Source of the DNA: Apostichopus japonicus
Lineage: Eukaryota; Echinodermata; Holothuroidea; Aspidochirotida; Stichopodidae
Assembly (NCBI RefSeq): GCF_037975245.1
Contig: NC_092582.1
Coordinates: 7,729,001 to 7,793,000, forward strand
DNA: 64,000 nucleotides
Reading direction: 5' to 3'
The notes beneath the pieces are model-generated. The model searched no databases. It had not been told where the DNA came from and saw only the letters and a list, made by a program, of their open reading frames with translations. Position numbers and translations under genes: made by a program. Shown here in pieces: positions 61,701 to 64,000 of the stretch; within the stretch, counting starts at the first letter, position 1, and each line of letters opens with the position of its first letter.

Positions 61701-63144
61701 AGACTTGGCGATGAGAAAATCATTTGCAGGTGAGATTTTTGTCCAGTGTGTATAGCGTCAAAAGAAATACAATTCTTCTCGAAGTAATCTTGCATCTGTC
61801 CTACGTCTTTTATCATCAGTTGACGTCCAAGACTGCTTCCCTCCAAGAGGAGATTCAGAGGAGAGAGGTTGAGTTAGAGAGTCTCCATCAGACGCTCAGA
61901 ATGACCAAAGCAGAGACGGAACAACAGAATCTAAGCCAACAAAAATTCCAGGCTTTAGAAGAGAGACTGGCAAGGCTCAGTAAGTATAACATTCGAAAAT
62001 TGAAATTCAACTCTTGTAGAACTAAAAAAGTAGTTGGTCATTCTTTTAAAAATATGGTCTGGAACCAGTAAACTCAGGATGACAAGTCTGACCTTTTTTT
62101 TAAATAATTATTATTATTAATGTCATCTTTAATGAGGTTAGTCCTGCTCAGTGCAGAGCACTGCTTTCCAGAGGAGCCCTCAAGGAGATCTATCCAGTGT
62201 TAAGTTATTAGGACTGAGTTATAAAGGACTTTGAAATAATAAACTCAGGGTGAAGTCCTTTGAACTATTGACTGATCTATTAAGCCCTACACTAGCAGAG
62301 TCAGCGACTTAAGACATGTTTCTTCTTGATCGTGAGTTTTCTTGCATGTTCAAATTTTCTTCTTGTCACAGAATATTTTAAGTAACTGGTTATTAGTCTG
62401 CCCACAAAAGACCAGTAACAATGCTGGCATAGTTCTTATACTCAAAGCAACAGACTATAAATTTGATGTACGTCTGCTACGAAATTTTATATGCCTGATA
62501 CTTGTGTCAAAACTAAGAGACGCACTTGAAATTTTACACAGTTTTTGTTATGCTAATGCAGCAATTTACAATTAAATAAACCTATTGAAAAAAAAGGAAG
62601 AAATATGTGATGAATATTTATTTTTAGTATTATGGCCTAATGACCTGTTCCTTGCAGAATAAGAGCTCATAGCCTTACAAGAGATCATCTCAGAAATATT
62701 TTACGTGAATAATTTATTGCAACTGTCAAGCAATAGAAGGAAACAGAAGGAAGATGTGGAGAATACATCAAAACAAAACAAAAGTGGTGATTTCATATTT
62801 TCCAACAACTTAAAACCTGTCTGGGATATAATCTACTTTAATCTGCTGTTGTCACAGCTAAAGGCACTCCACAAAAGGATATGAAAGTTTTTGTTTGTTG
62901 TACACATCTCAAAGAAGATTAAATATTGGGTAAAGCCTCTAATGCTCTGTACCTAAGTGTAAAAGTAGGAGGGCCTGACATTTCGATCCTGGCAGGATCA
63001 TCTTCAGAGGCTGTAACTAATGCAGAATTTTTTCTCTCTCTTTTCTTTTCATCAGAAAATCAACTACAGATATTAGAAGATGAAAAACAGCAATATTTAA
63101 ATGATCTGGAGGAAAAATCAAGGGATTCAGAAACCTTGTCAAAA
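28601..63144 (+). CDS. CNTRL: Centriolin orthologue, partial gene, 37+ exons, 3' end outside window
   Basis: Seen: 37 GT..AG-bounded exons join in one frame to about 2,018 codons. In order the product has LRRs (residues about 82-234), a coiled coil rich in E, K, Q and L (about 235-1012), a Pro/Gln/His-rich linker (about 1013-1241) and a second coiled coil (1242 onward). Recognised centriolin landmarks are WLGKKLKALREINL, EQELAFHKIDAKFEPL, VRPEEVAERI, FCNVPEHHHL, KRRAELRLADKLL and LKELEKTQLAVLE. From memory, human centriolin (about 2,325 residues) has close counterparts of all of these in the same order. Known of the family: centriolin sits on the mother centriole (subdistal appendages) and on the midbody ring, where it helps recruit the exocyst and vesicle-fusion machinery for abscission. 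Odd: splice junctions of exons 30, 31, 33 and 37 are caught up in tandem duplications. The ATG at 28601 follows an in-frame TGA at 28589-28591. Exon joins are manual; the exon 35/36 junction is unsure. Confidence 0.95.
28984..29108 (+). CDS. CNTRL: Centriolin exon 2, residues 40-81
   Basis: Acceptor TTTGTAG, donor GTAAGA, phase 0 at the end. It encodes VRYISEDAIKSRTKKDDL and then LLLDLALREGEKKIK, matching the short segment just before the LRRs in centriolin. I see nothing in the intron 29109-29547. Confidence 0.88.
29548..29820 (+). CDS. CNTRL: Centriolin exon 3, leucine-rich repeats, residues 82-172
   Basis: Acceptor CCCTACAG, donor GTAAGT, both phase 0. It encodes four consecutive LRR units with cores LQVLRLGFNQIQKIE, LRELDLSCNCIDKIE, LQVLNISSNLIETIP and LREINLAANLIF. 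The WLGKKLKALREINL stretch is nearly identical to the vertebrate protein. This is the most diagnostic exon. The intron 29821-30717 has a short TG run near 30567 and nothing else. Confidence 0.95.
30718..30904 (+). CDS. CNTRL: Centriolin exon 4, end of LRR domain, residues 173-234
   Basis: Acceptor ATATCAAAG after a T-rich tract, donor GTATAT, ends phase 1. It encodes LHDIYKLRGLKDLIAF, then the capping segment IVGNPLCDLAHYK and HLRYLTHLDGEPI, typical of the last LRR and its cap in the family. I see nothing in the intron 30905-31630. Confidence 0.93.
31631..31824 (+). CDS. CNTRL: Centriolin exon 5, coiled-coil start, residues 235-299
   Basis: Acceptor CATATTCAG, donor GTGAGT, ends phase 0. It begins DEIENFEMQLEKEEKRLHDL and is a charged coiled coil following the LRR cap. 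I see nothing distinctive in the intron 31825-32434 apart from a pyrimidine-rich tract near 32315-32365. Confidence 0.92.
32435..32560 (+). CDS. CNTRL: Centriolin exon 6, residues 300-341
   Basis: Acceptor CATTTAAAG, donor GTAAGT, phase 0 at both ends. It encodes QEL-AFHKIDAKFEPL, one of the strongest family landmarks (human has the same stretch with Y for H). I see nothing in the intron 32561-32959. Confidence 0.95.
32960..33158 (+). CDS. CNTRL: Centriolin exon 7, residues 342-407
   Basis: Acceptor TTGAGCAG, donor GTAAAA, ends phase 1. It encodes a non-coil segment with ESSYIGQAGYRRNPL, then SDISPEMQRNLHGN, and returns to coil (DAELAEKENQIEK). The Y-I-G motif is shared with vertebrate centriolin. 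The next intron holds a Penelope-type fragment (33270-33560) and a tandem repeat (33740-34215). Confidence 0.9.
33270..33560 (-). mobile_element. Penelope-like fragment with decayed hammerhead-like core
   Basis: Read on the - strand this roughly 290-bp stretch matches the + strand copy at 53440-53665 over most of its length. Both contain the CT-rich block, the CTGTTACTGTTACTTGTCATTTAGC-like segment and a terminal hairpin. The ribozyme-like core at 33287-33326 reads TTTGAAGAAGATCC, hairpin, GGATCAAAATGTC. The expected GAAA is AAAA, so it should be inactive. It lies in intron 7, antisense to the gene. Confidence 0.5.
33740..34215. repeat. Tandem repeat, unit about 180 bp
   Basis: Three diverged units, marked by GGCTGTTAGATGTAATGATGTAG-like blocks near 33757, 33946 and 34121, with shared GGTCTGGAGCAACTGG and ATATATGGTATATG blocks. 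It ends about 40 bp before the acceptor of exon 8. Long antisense open frames here are by-products of the repetition. Confidence 0.7.
34258..34367 (+). CDS. CNTRL: Centriolin exon 8, residues 408-444
   Basis: Acceptor CCTGATGTAG, donor GTAATT, ends phase 0. Coiled coil ANRKLKALQYDLHEAEKNVQ ending in GSPSER. The following intron carries an exact tandem duplication of about 70 bp (34666-34805). Confidence 0.9.
34666..34805. repeat. Tandem duplication, about 70 bp x 2
   Basis: The block TTATGCTCTTTTAAGTC through GGAGGGTGTTTTG occurs twice back to back with one or two differences, within intron 8. Near-identity means it is recent. No functional sign is seen. Confidence 0.85.
35166..35354 (+). 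CDS. CNTRL: Centriolin exon 9, residues 445-507
   Basis: Acceptor CTCCAACAG, donor GTAAGA, phase 0 at both ends. Coiled coil with VVSDLNNRVTQLEEDM and the end LAELDEGDPRY, matching the human SLDSKDPK segment. The intron 35355-36471 contains one copy of a dispersed repeat (35887-36025). Confidence 0.92.
35887..36025 (+). repeat. Dispersed repeat, copy 2 of pair with 21789-21930
   Basis: About 135 bp share the order AACTACAGTAT, GGTATTGAAGAATG, AGCATGCATAGA, TGTGACCTGAT, TTTGAGTACAA and TTTCTGTATGCTGCC with 21789-21930, same strand. Family unknown. Confidence 0.7.
36472..36625 (+). CDS. CNTRL: Centriolin exon 10, residues 508-558
   Basis: Acceptor GTTTGTAG, donor GTATAA, ends phase 1. Coiled coil: PELQAQLADRELQAAQAQEE, then FLADEMERVRQLEAQMRE. 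I see nothing in the short intron 36626-36926. Confidence 0.92.
36927..37138 (+). CDS. CNTRL: Centriolin exon 11, residues 559-629
   Basis: Acceptor CGTAAAAG, donor GTACTT, ends phase 0. It encodes GQINLNDDLKDELQGIVGNL and QATQQRKVNHQLRKEKDKL, colinear with the human GQIAANEALKKDLEGVISGL segment. I see nothing in the intron 37139-38078. Confidence 0.94.
38079..38261 (+). CDS. CNTRL: Centriolin exon 12, residues 630-690
   Basis: Acceptor TTTGTTTAG, donor GTACTT, phase 0 at both ends. Coiled coil interrupted by LEPPPDQETRPD, then EVAELRAALKNREEQVQ. The intron 38262-39010 contains a dispersed repeat copy and a - strand tRNA-type SINE remnant. Confidence 0.9.
38375..38525 (+). repeat. Dispersed repeat, inverted partner of 7738-7905
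   Basis: About 150 bp match the reverse complement of 7738-7905, sharing ACTGGATAG, TTTTCCGTATC, ATGAAGATTTT, GAGAGCCTGAAGTTTT and TCACTTGTA in order. Unknown family, diverged copies. Confidence 0.65.
38628..38722 (-). repeat. tRNA-derived SINE remnant
   Basis: On the - strand it reads TGGTGTGGCAGTTAGAAAG (A-box-like), then CTAGGTTCCCGGTTCAAAAG (B-box-like), with tRNA-like spacing of about 45 nt. No full cloverleaf forms, so this is a SINE head rather than a tRNA gene. Confidence 0.45.
39011..39139 (+). CDS. CNTRL: Centriolin exon 13, residues 691-733
   Basis: Acceptor GCATACCAAG after a T-rich tract (weak, but the only one keeping frame), donor GTAAGT, phase 0. It encodes KKQLAGQQRKLRQLKEEQLK and LEEDLLAEIEALK, coiled coil. 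The intron 39140-39795 carries one arm of an inverted MITE pair. Confidence 0.88.
39226..39600 (-). mobile_element. MITE, left arm of inverted pair
   Basis: About 375 bp, and the reverse complement of the copy at 42260-42634. Ends resemble AAAGGCATTGAAGACTCGCCC and AAGGGTGTGAAGACTCGCGC inverted on each other (shared TGAAGACTCGC), so the element has terminal inverted repeats of about 25 bp. The TTTAAA at the edges may be a target site. Non-coding; superfamily not determined. Confidence 0.65.
39796..39936 (+). CDS. CNTRL: Centriolin exon 14, residues 734-780
   Basis: Acceptor TTTGATAG, donor GTAAGA, phase 0. It encodes ALDSSVRPEEVAERIQQLAQ, colinear with VDGLVRPEEVAARVDEL of the human protein. 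I see nothing in the intron 39937-40531. Confidence 0.94.
40532..40642 (+). CDS. CNTRL: Centriolin exon 15, residues 781-817
   Basis: Acceptor CTCTAAAG, donor GTGAGT, phase 0. It encodes SSDPVEKSLAELQDNFQKQL, matching the human SDVLGKSLADLQKQF segment. I see nothing beyond a short TA-rich run in the intron 40643-41724. Confidence 0.92.
41725..41787 (+). CDS. CNTRL: Centriolin exon 16, residues 818-838
   Basis: A 63-bp exon with acceptor TCTCGGCAG and donor GTAAAA, phase 0. It encodes AEAEATALKRRLKDLERDKQ. Being a multiple of three it could be skipped without frameshift. The intron 41788-42814 holds the second arm of the inverted MITE pair. Confidence 0.85.
42260..42634 (+). mobile_element. 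MITE, right arm of inverted pair
   Basis: Inverted copy of 39226-39600. It begins TTTAAAGGGTGTGAAGACTC and ends GAGTCTTCAATGCCTTTAAA, giving imperfect terminal inverted repeats. No coding capacity. Confidence 0.7.
42815..42955 (+). CDS. CNTRL: Centriolin exon 17, residues 839-885
   Basis: Acceptor AATTTCAG, donor GTACAT, phase 0. It encodes RKAVIPEIRPESVRSN, then coil LERLQDELDQLRKAFQEN. A tandem array starts within about 10 bp of the donor. Confidence 0.88.
42962..43460. repeat. Tandem repeat, unit about 172 bp, nearly 3 copies
   Basis: Units begin TTGATTTTATTTGGGG, run through a G/A-rich block and ATGGAGTGAGTTGTCACTGA, and end at TTGAATAAATGAAG. Copies start near 42972, 43149 and 43321 and are almost identical; the third is truncated. 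It starts immediately after the donor of exon 17. Confidence 0.9.
43903..44031 (+). CDS. CNTRL: Centriolin exon 18, residues 886-928
   Basis: Acceptor CCCTTTAG, donor GTAGTA, phase 0. Coil DKDHLIAELQKRLQEQQKEK followed by a basic, proline-containing segment ending KRTKPKAPTK. I see nothing in the intron 44032-44547. Confidence 0.88.
44548..44701 (+). CDS. CNTRL: Centriolin exon 19, residues 929-979
   Basis: Acceptor TCAAATAG, donor GTGAGT, ends phase 1. Coiled coil with AEKELADTKEDIEGLLEALE. The intron 44702-45597 begins with a pyrimidine-rich stretch (about 44725-44880) and shows nothing else. Confidence 0.9.
45598..45696 (+). CDS. CNTRL: Centriolin exon 20, residues 980-1012
   Basis: Acceptor CATCGTTAG, donor GTAGAC, phase 1 to phase 1. 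It encodes AGQQEEIRDLYDTLEDQKGE, the end of the first coiled coil. The intron 45697-46699 contains a C/A homopolymer tract near 46146-46167. Confidence 0.87.
46700..46897 (+). CDS. CNTRL: Centriolin exon 21, linker start, residues 1013-1078
   Basis: Acceptor CATCAACAG, donor GTAAGT, phase 1 to phase 1. It begins as coil (IGQIQDEVQAIRNLLSSPQ) and passes into a Gly/Pro/Gln/His-rich region (GPHMGHGMNQGQGRSLPQ), the start of the disordered linker between the two coiled-coil halves. The intron 46898-47863 contains a C tract near 47011-47035. Confidence 0.87.
47864..48351 (+). CDS. CNTRL: Centriolin exon 22, P/Q/H-rich linker and CNVPEHHHL motif
   Basis: The largest exon (488 bp): acceptor CTTTGCAG, donor GTAGGT, phase 1 to phase 0, residues 1079-1241. 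Low-complexity linker rich in P, Q, S and H, then a basic cluster (SKRRSLRSSVSPKRRKKK) that could act as a nuclear or nucleic-acid signal (inference). It ends GGGLFCNVPEHHHL. The CNVPEHH motif is invariant against the human protein as I remember it, despite the divergent linker. I see nothing in the intron 48352-48905. Confidence 0.95.
48906..48962 (+). CDS. CNTRL: Centriolin exon 23, residues 1242-1260
   Basis: A 57-bp exon, acceptor GCAACAG, donor GTAAAT, phase 0. It encodes EDELSRVEDELSKSQSRNK, aligned to ENEVSRLEDIM after the CNVPEHH motif of human centriolin. I see nothing in the intron 48963-49430. Confidence 0.93.
49431..49478 (+). CDS. CNTRL: Centriolin exon 24, residues 1261-1276
   Basis: A 48-bp exon: acceptor TTCTTCCAG, donor GTGAGT, phase 0. 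It encodes SKRSVSGLDKINKSLK. The very long intron that follows (49479-53233) is filled by two tandem arrays. Confidence 0.82.
49535..49695. repeat. Short tandem repeat, unit about 40 bp
   Basis: Four imperfect units built on ACCCCTATGAGGAGACCCCTA and GTAGACCCCTATTAGTCAT. The array begins about 55 bp after the donor of exon 24. Confidence 0.8.
50190..52690. repeat. Large tandem array rich in AGGTCA/TGACCT half-sites
   Basis: The array starts after a TG-rich run (50190-50235). Units share AATGCAATAACTCCCAGTG, CCAAGGTGTGACA, CAAGTTGCAAATGGTATAGG and ACGGTCATGTGATCCGAGG. The CAATAACTCCCAGT block recurs near 50396, 51052, 51349, 51748 and 52146 (degraded at 52443), giving unit lengths of about 398 and 297 bp. 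Many copies contain AGGTCACCAAAGGTCA, two half-sites in direct orientation spaced by four. The flanks resemble each other (TTCCTTGC near 50157, CAAGGAACC near 52786), so this may be a mobile or expanded element. It lies in intron 24. Open frames within it are by-products. Confidence 0.85.
53234..53397 (+). CDS. CNTRL: Centriolin exon 25, residues 1277-1330
   Basis: Acceptor TTTCTACAG, donor GTATGA, ends phase 2. Coiled coil ARNKELDALESDILMRRETL, then EMRSRLEELKEAISKQEKR. The next intron holds a Penelope-type fragment and a SINE remnant. Confidence 0.9.
53440..53665 (+). mobile_element. Penelope-like fragment with hammerhead-like hairpin (53608-53646)
   Basis: Sense copy of the repeat found inverted at 33270-33560. 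The 39-nt core at 53608-53646 can be laid out as stem I GCCT/AGGC, TTGAAGA (CUGANGA expected), an extra A, stem II GATCC-TGCTA-GGATC, GAAA, CG, T, C. That matches the minimal type-I hammerhead with a one-pair stem III known from Penelope-like elements, except C3 is U and there is an extra base before stem II. Reverse transcriptase is not present. Confidence 0.5.
53822..54125 (+). repeat. tRNA-derived SINE-like remnant
   Basis: Contains GAAGGTCGTGGGTTCGATCC (B-box type) near 53864-53883, preceded by a poor A-box-like stretch and followed by about 240 bp of unrelated body. No cloverleaf forms. Lies in intron 25. Confidence 0.4.
54449..54647 (+). CDS. CNTRL: Centriolin exon 26, residues 1331-1397
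   Basis: Acceptor TTTTTTTCAG, donor GTCTGC, phase 2 to 0. It encodes HAHITPEEEDFYREQNLVQQ and DEIHCLEETLAKRRAELRL, matching human DEIECIEKTLLKRRSELREADRLL. A 360-bp hAT element lies just downstream in the intron. Confidence 0.95.
54720..55079. mobile_element. hAT-type non-autonomous element, 360 bp
   Basis: Left end CAGTGGTTCCCTCTCTGGGG; right end reads inverted as CAGGGTTTCCCTTACTTT. Flanks ATATGGAT and ATATAGAG agree at 6 of 8 positions, a degraded 8-bp target duplication. CAGTGGTTC ends are typical of hAT MITEs. Sits in intron 26, 72 bp after the donor. Confidence 0.7.
55251..55522 (+). CDS. CNTRL: Centriolin exon 27, residues 1398-1487
   Basis: Acceptor TTTTTATAG, donor GTAAGA, ends phase 2. 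Coiled coil with LEKRVGETAENLVKAQEHLA, matching human LERRAQETAVNLVKADQQL. I see nothing in the short intron 55523-55638. Confidence 0.95.
55639..55765 (+). CDS. CNTRL: Centriolin exon 28, residues 1488-1530
   Basis: Acceptor CTTTGCAG, donor GTATAA, phase 2 to 0. Coil YEHLQTEMVLTKKRTEKQ and LADKEAELTRIVNM. The intron 55766-56316 has a pyrimidine-rich region (about 56055-56115) only. Confidence 0.92.
56317..56481 (+). CDS. CNTRL: Centriolin exon 29, residues 1531-1585
   Basis: Acceptor CATGAGCAG, donor GTAAAT, phase 0. It ends DLMLALQEGESEVSGKQREI, matching human DLQEALRLGETEVTEKCNHI. I see nothing in the intron 56482-56821. Confidence 0.94.
56822..57097 (+). CDS. CNTRL: Centriolin exon 30 (to its first donor), residues 1586-1677
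   Basis: Acceptor CCACGCAG, phase 0. It begins DLKTDIERLQRQRQDVQSEL and ends LKELEKTQLAVLE at the first of 16 tandem GTA(A/G)GT donors. Human centriolin reads SELEKTQVAVLEEKLELE across the same junction, so the ancestral exon end is the first donor. Use of later donors would add 11 residues per copy, as the array stays open to a TAG/TAA region at about 57695. Confidence 0.93.
57072..57603 (+). repeat. 33-bp array duplicating exon 30 end plus 5' splice site, 16 copies
   Basis: Each unit encodes KTQLAVLEVSQ or KTQLAVLEVGK and contains GAG|GTAAGT (copies 1-8) or GAG|GTAGGT (copies 9-16). The unit length is a multiple of three, all copies are open, and differences are almost confined to the splice-site hexamer and the following base. 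Copy 7 has GTAAGTAAA, an intermediate between the two classes. The array straddles the exon/intron boundary of the centriolin gene. Confidence 0.97.
57723..57870 (+). repeat. Intronic duplication, copy A (pair with 58126-58290)
   Basis: AATACAACCATTGAGGGTAC through ACATTTGAATAAAAA, AACCATATATGATCTGAGAT and GTTAACAAAATCATTA to TGAGACTAGGCTAA recurs at 58126-58290 with a few differences. Together with the acceptor duplicate at 58060-58120 this shows a direct duplication of about 400 bp in intron 30. Confidence 0.88.
58060..58125 (+). pseudogene. Decayed duplicate of the exon 31 acceptor and exon start
   Basis: ATTCACGAATAACAG followed by GAAAAGGCTTCCCTAGAAAA closely matches the true junction at 58311-58347 (ATGACAG|GAGAAGGCTTCC). 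Downstream the copy reads TTATACCAGAGTCACAAAGA against GGTAACCGAGACGCAAAGAG and then breaks off into copy B of the repeat. No usable donor follows, so it is a pseudo-exon. Confidence 0.8.
58328..58545 (+). CDS. CNTRL: Centriolin exon 31, residues 1678-1749
   Basis: Acceptor ACGAATGACAG (poor pyrimidine tract), donor GTGAGA, phase 0 to 2. It begins EKASLEKLVTETQRAMSAL; the LE|EK join is conserved with human. Coil continues with LGESLQVLRKEKDLLENQHQ. I see nothing in the intron 58546-59104 but a short duplicated block (about 58905 and 59027) around ACGACTGATTGCTTCAAT. Confidence 0.93.
59105..59262 (+). CDS. CNTRL: Centriolin exon 32, residues 1750-1802
   Basis: Acceptor TTCCACAG, donor GTCAGA (weak but frame-preserving), phase 2 to 1. 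Coil QQSDIQDSIEQNSHRMDRLE, ending SFKEQVK. Intron 59263-60242 ends in a 42-bp tandem array. Confidence 0.88.
59966..60242 (+). repeat. 42-bp tandem array running into the exon 33 acceptor
   Basis: Seven units, spaced exactly 42 bp from 60017 on, each like TATTTGTATGGACGTCTC, TTTAATATCCATTT, TTGTCATC. The last unit (TTGGATGTCTCTCTAG) supplies the polypyrimidine tract and AG of exon 33. Units near 60032 and 60116 contain CTCTTTAG, cryptic acceptors of the same shape. Antisense 14-residue repeats are by-products. Confidence 0.9.
60243..60316 (+). CDS. CNTRL: Centriolin exon 33, residues 1803-1827
   Basis: Acceptor GTCTCTCTAG, donor GTTAGT, phase 1 to 0. It encodes EVKAEFKLVHGELKEVEKAK. The acceptor lies inside the last unit of a tandem array. 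I see nothing in the intron 60317-60986. Confidence 0.88.
60987..61229 (+). CDS. CNTRL: Centriolin exon 34, residues 1828-1908
   Basis: Acceptor GAATGGTAG, donor GTGAGG, phase 0. Highly charged coil: LEKSCSALEEVLQQEREGKE, then EEERRRETQRVKEE-like residues. I see nothing in the short intron 61230-61331. Confidence 0.9.
61332..61398 (+). CDS. CNTRL: Centriolin exon 35, residues 1909-1930, 3' boundary unsure
   Basis: Acceptor TATTTTAG, phase 0. It encodes MLLQAGTRKEAIIGLSKQQA and stays open to a TAA in the intron. The only good donor is GTCAGT at 61399, giving phase 1. That does not join directly to exon 36 (joining would give a stop), so a small exon, a non-canonical donor or a sequence error lies between. 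Confidence 0.6.
61440..61562 (-). repeat. tRNA-derived SINE remnant
   Basis: On the - strand: TTAGCCCCACAACGG, then CATAAGGTCCCGAGTTCGAG (B-box type) about 45 nt later, then a body CAAGATTTATGTATGTCGTC. Lies antisense in the intron after exon 35. It does not fold as a complete tRNA. Confidence 0.45.
61716..61729 (+). CDS. CNTRL: Tentative centriolin 14-nt microexon
   Basis: AAAATCATTTGCAG between GCGATGAG and GTGAGA. Its length (2 mod 3) restores frame between exon 35 (phase 1) and exon 36 (phase 0), encoding KNHLQ. The donor is strong but the acceptor has no pyrimidine tract. Offered only as the simplest repair of the junction. Confidence 0.2.
61820..61979 (+). CDS. CNTRL: Centriolin exon 36, residues about 1936-1988
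   Basis: Acceptor TTTATCATCAG, donor GTAAGT, phase 0 to 1. Coil LTSKTASLQEEIQRREVELE and QQKFQALEERLARL. The intron 61980-63055 ends with an antisense Penelope-type fragment. Confidence 0.9.
62955..63020 (-). mobile_element. Penelope-type hammerhead-like fragment (core 62973-63011)
   Basis: The - strand core is 39 nt: stem I GCCT/AGGC, CTGAAGA (fits CUGANGA), an extra T, stem II GATCC-TGCCA-GGATC, GAAA, TG, T, C. This is the best of the three copies, with all core letters conserved. It ends 44 bp before exon 37, antisense to the gene. Only about 65 bp of the element remain recognisable. Confidence 0.55.
63056..63144 (+). CDS. CNTRL: Centriolin exon 37 (to first donor), residues about 1989-2018
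   Basis: Acceptor TTTTCATCAG after a long pyrimidine tract, phase 1 to 0. It encodes KNQLQILEDEKQQYLNDLEE and ends SRDSETLSK at GTAAAT. The exon end and donor are then duplicated many times downstream. Reading through the first donor meets TAA at 63178. Later exons lie beyond the window. Confidence 0.88.
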
Positions 63145-64000
63145 GTAAATAAAGATAAGGAGGAAAAATCAAGGGATTAAGAAACCTTGTCAAAAGTAAA
63201 TAAACATTACGAGGATAATCAAGGGATACAGAAACCTTGTCAAAAGTAAATAAACAGCAGGAAAAATCAAGGGATTCAGAAACCTTGTCAAAAGTAAAAA
63301 ACATTAAGAGATTAAATCAAGGGTTTTAGAAACCTTATCAAAGGTAAGTAAACAATAAGAGAATTAATCAAGGGTTTTAGAAACCTTGTCAAAAGTAAAT
63401 AAACATTAGCAGGAAAAATCAAGGGATTCAGAAACCTTATCAAAGGTAAATAAACAATAAGAGATTAAATCAAGGGTTTTAGAAACCTTGTCAAAAGTAA
63501 ATAAACATTAGCAGGAAAAATCAAGGGATTCAGAAATCTTATCAAAGGTAAATAAACAAGAGATTAAATCAAGGGTTTTAGAAACCTTGTCAAAAGTAAA
63601 TAAACATTAGGAGGAAAAATCAACGGATTCAGAAACCTTATCAAAGGTAAATAAACAATAAGAGATTAAATCAAGGGTTTTAGAAACCTTGTCAAAAGTA
63701 AATAAACATTAGGAGGAAAAATCAAGGGATTCAGAAACCTTGTCAAAAGTTAATAAACATTAGGAGGAAAAAGCAAGGGATTCAGAAACATTGTCAAAAG
63801 TAAATAAACATAAGGAGGAAAAAGCAAGGGATTCAGAAACCTTGTCAAAAGTAAATAAACATTAGGAGGAAAAAGCAAGGGATTCAGAAACATTGTCAAA
63901 AGTAAATAAACATTAGGAGGAAAAAGCAAGGGATTCAGAAACCTTGTCAAAAGTAAATAAACATTAGGAGGAAAATTCAAGGGATTCAGAAACATTGTCA
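63108..64000 (+). repeat. About 52-bp array duplicating exon 37 end plus donor, at least 18 copies
   Basis: Units run GGAGGAAAAATCAAGGGAT, TCAGAAACCTTGTCAAAA, GTAAATAAACATTA. The first unit is coding sequence plus splice donor. Two unit types alternate in the middle: AATCAAGGGATTCAG and AATCAAGGGTTTTAG. CAAGGG-type starts occur at 18 places from about 63118 to 63978, and the array continues past the window. Unit length varies (about 46-54), so frame is not kept. Confidence 0.95.

Noticed and set aside
63017-64000. Long antisense frames with FLNPLLFPPNVYLLLT repeats
   Set aside because: They are translations of the exon 37 donor array on the wrong strand; no start context or splice sites.
63108-64000. 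CRISPR-like look of evenly spaced direct repeats
   Set aside because: The whole unit repeats with no unique spacers, copies derive from an exon/intron junction, and the genome is animal.

Overview
This is a stretch of animal nuclear genome. It is AT-rich and intron-rich, with short phase-compatible exons separated by GT..AG introns, microsatellites, tRNA-derived SINE remnants, hAT-type DNA transposons and a decayed LINE. The repeat style, especially the many G/C-tailed hAT elements and MITEs, fits a non-vertebrate marine animal such as an echinoderm. That species-level guess is inference only. No prokaryotic features (operons, Shine-Dalgarno sites) are present.

The only gene I can name with confidence occupies the right half, on the + strand from 28601 to beyond the window end. 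It is the orthologue of centriolin (CNTRL/CEP110), the leucine-rich-repeat plus coiled-coil protein of the mother centriole and midbody. I could chain 37 coding exons plus one tentative microexon in a single reading frame. They encode about 2,018 residues: N-terminal LRRs, a first long coiled coil, a Pro/Gln/His-rich linker ending in the family motif CNVPEHHHL, and a second long coiled coil. The last few hundred residues lie outside the window.

The left 28 kb is gene-poor and transposon-rich. It holds a hAT-type element nested inside another (8759-12633 and 8937-12009, both with perfect 8-bp target duplications), three more related elements (14198-14882, 23933-24288, 24678-24967), a LINE remnant on the - strand (about 25.26-27.15 kb), and several dispersed repeat pairs. 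It also has a tRNA-like gene with a UUA anticodon (17318-17389), an RNA-like locus whose first 50 nt are U2 snRNA (10738-10915), and a few unassigned - strand exon candidates, the best being 15394-15673.

The most unusual feature is the behaviour of tandem repeats at splice junctions of the centriolin gene. At 57.07-57.60 kb the end of exon 30 and its 5' splice site are repeated 16 times as a perfectly in-frame 33-bp unit. At 63.1-64.0 kb the end of exon 37 and its donor are repeated at least 18 times. A 42-bp array runs into the acceptor of exon 33, and the acceptor of exon 31 has a decayed upstream duplicate. Other introns carry arrays beginning just after a donor, an inverted MITE pair around exons 14-16, antisense and sense hammerhead-like Penelope-type fragments, and a 2.3-kb array full of AGGTCA half-sites.
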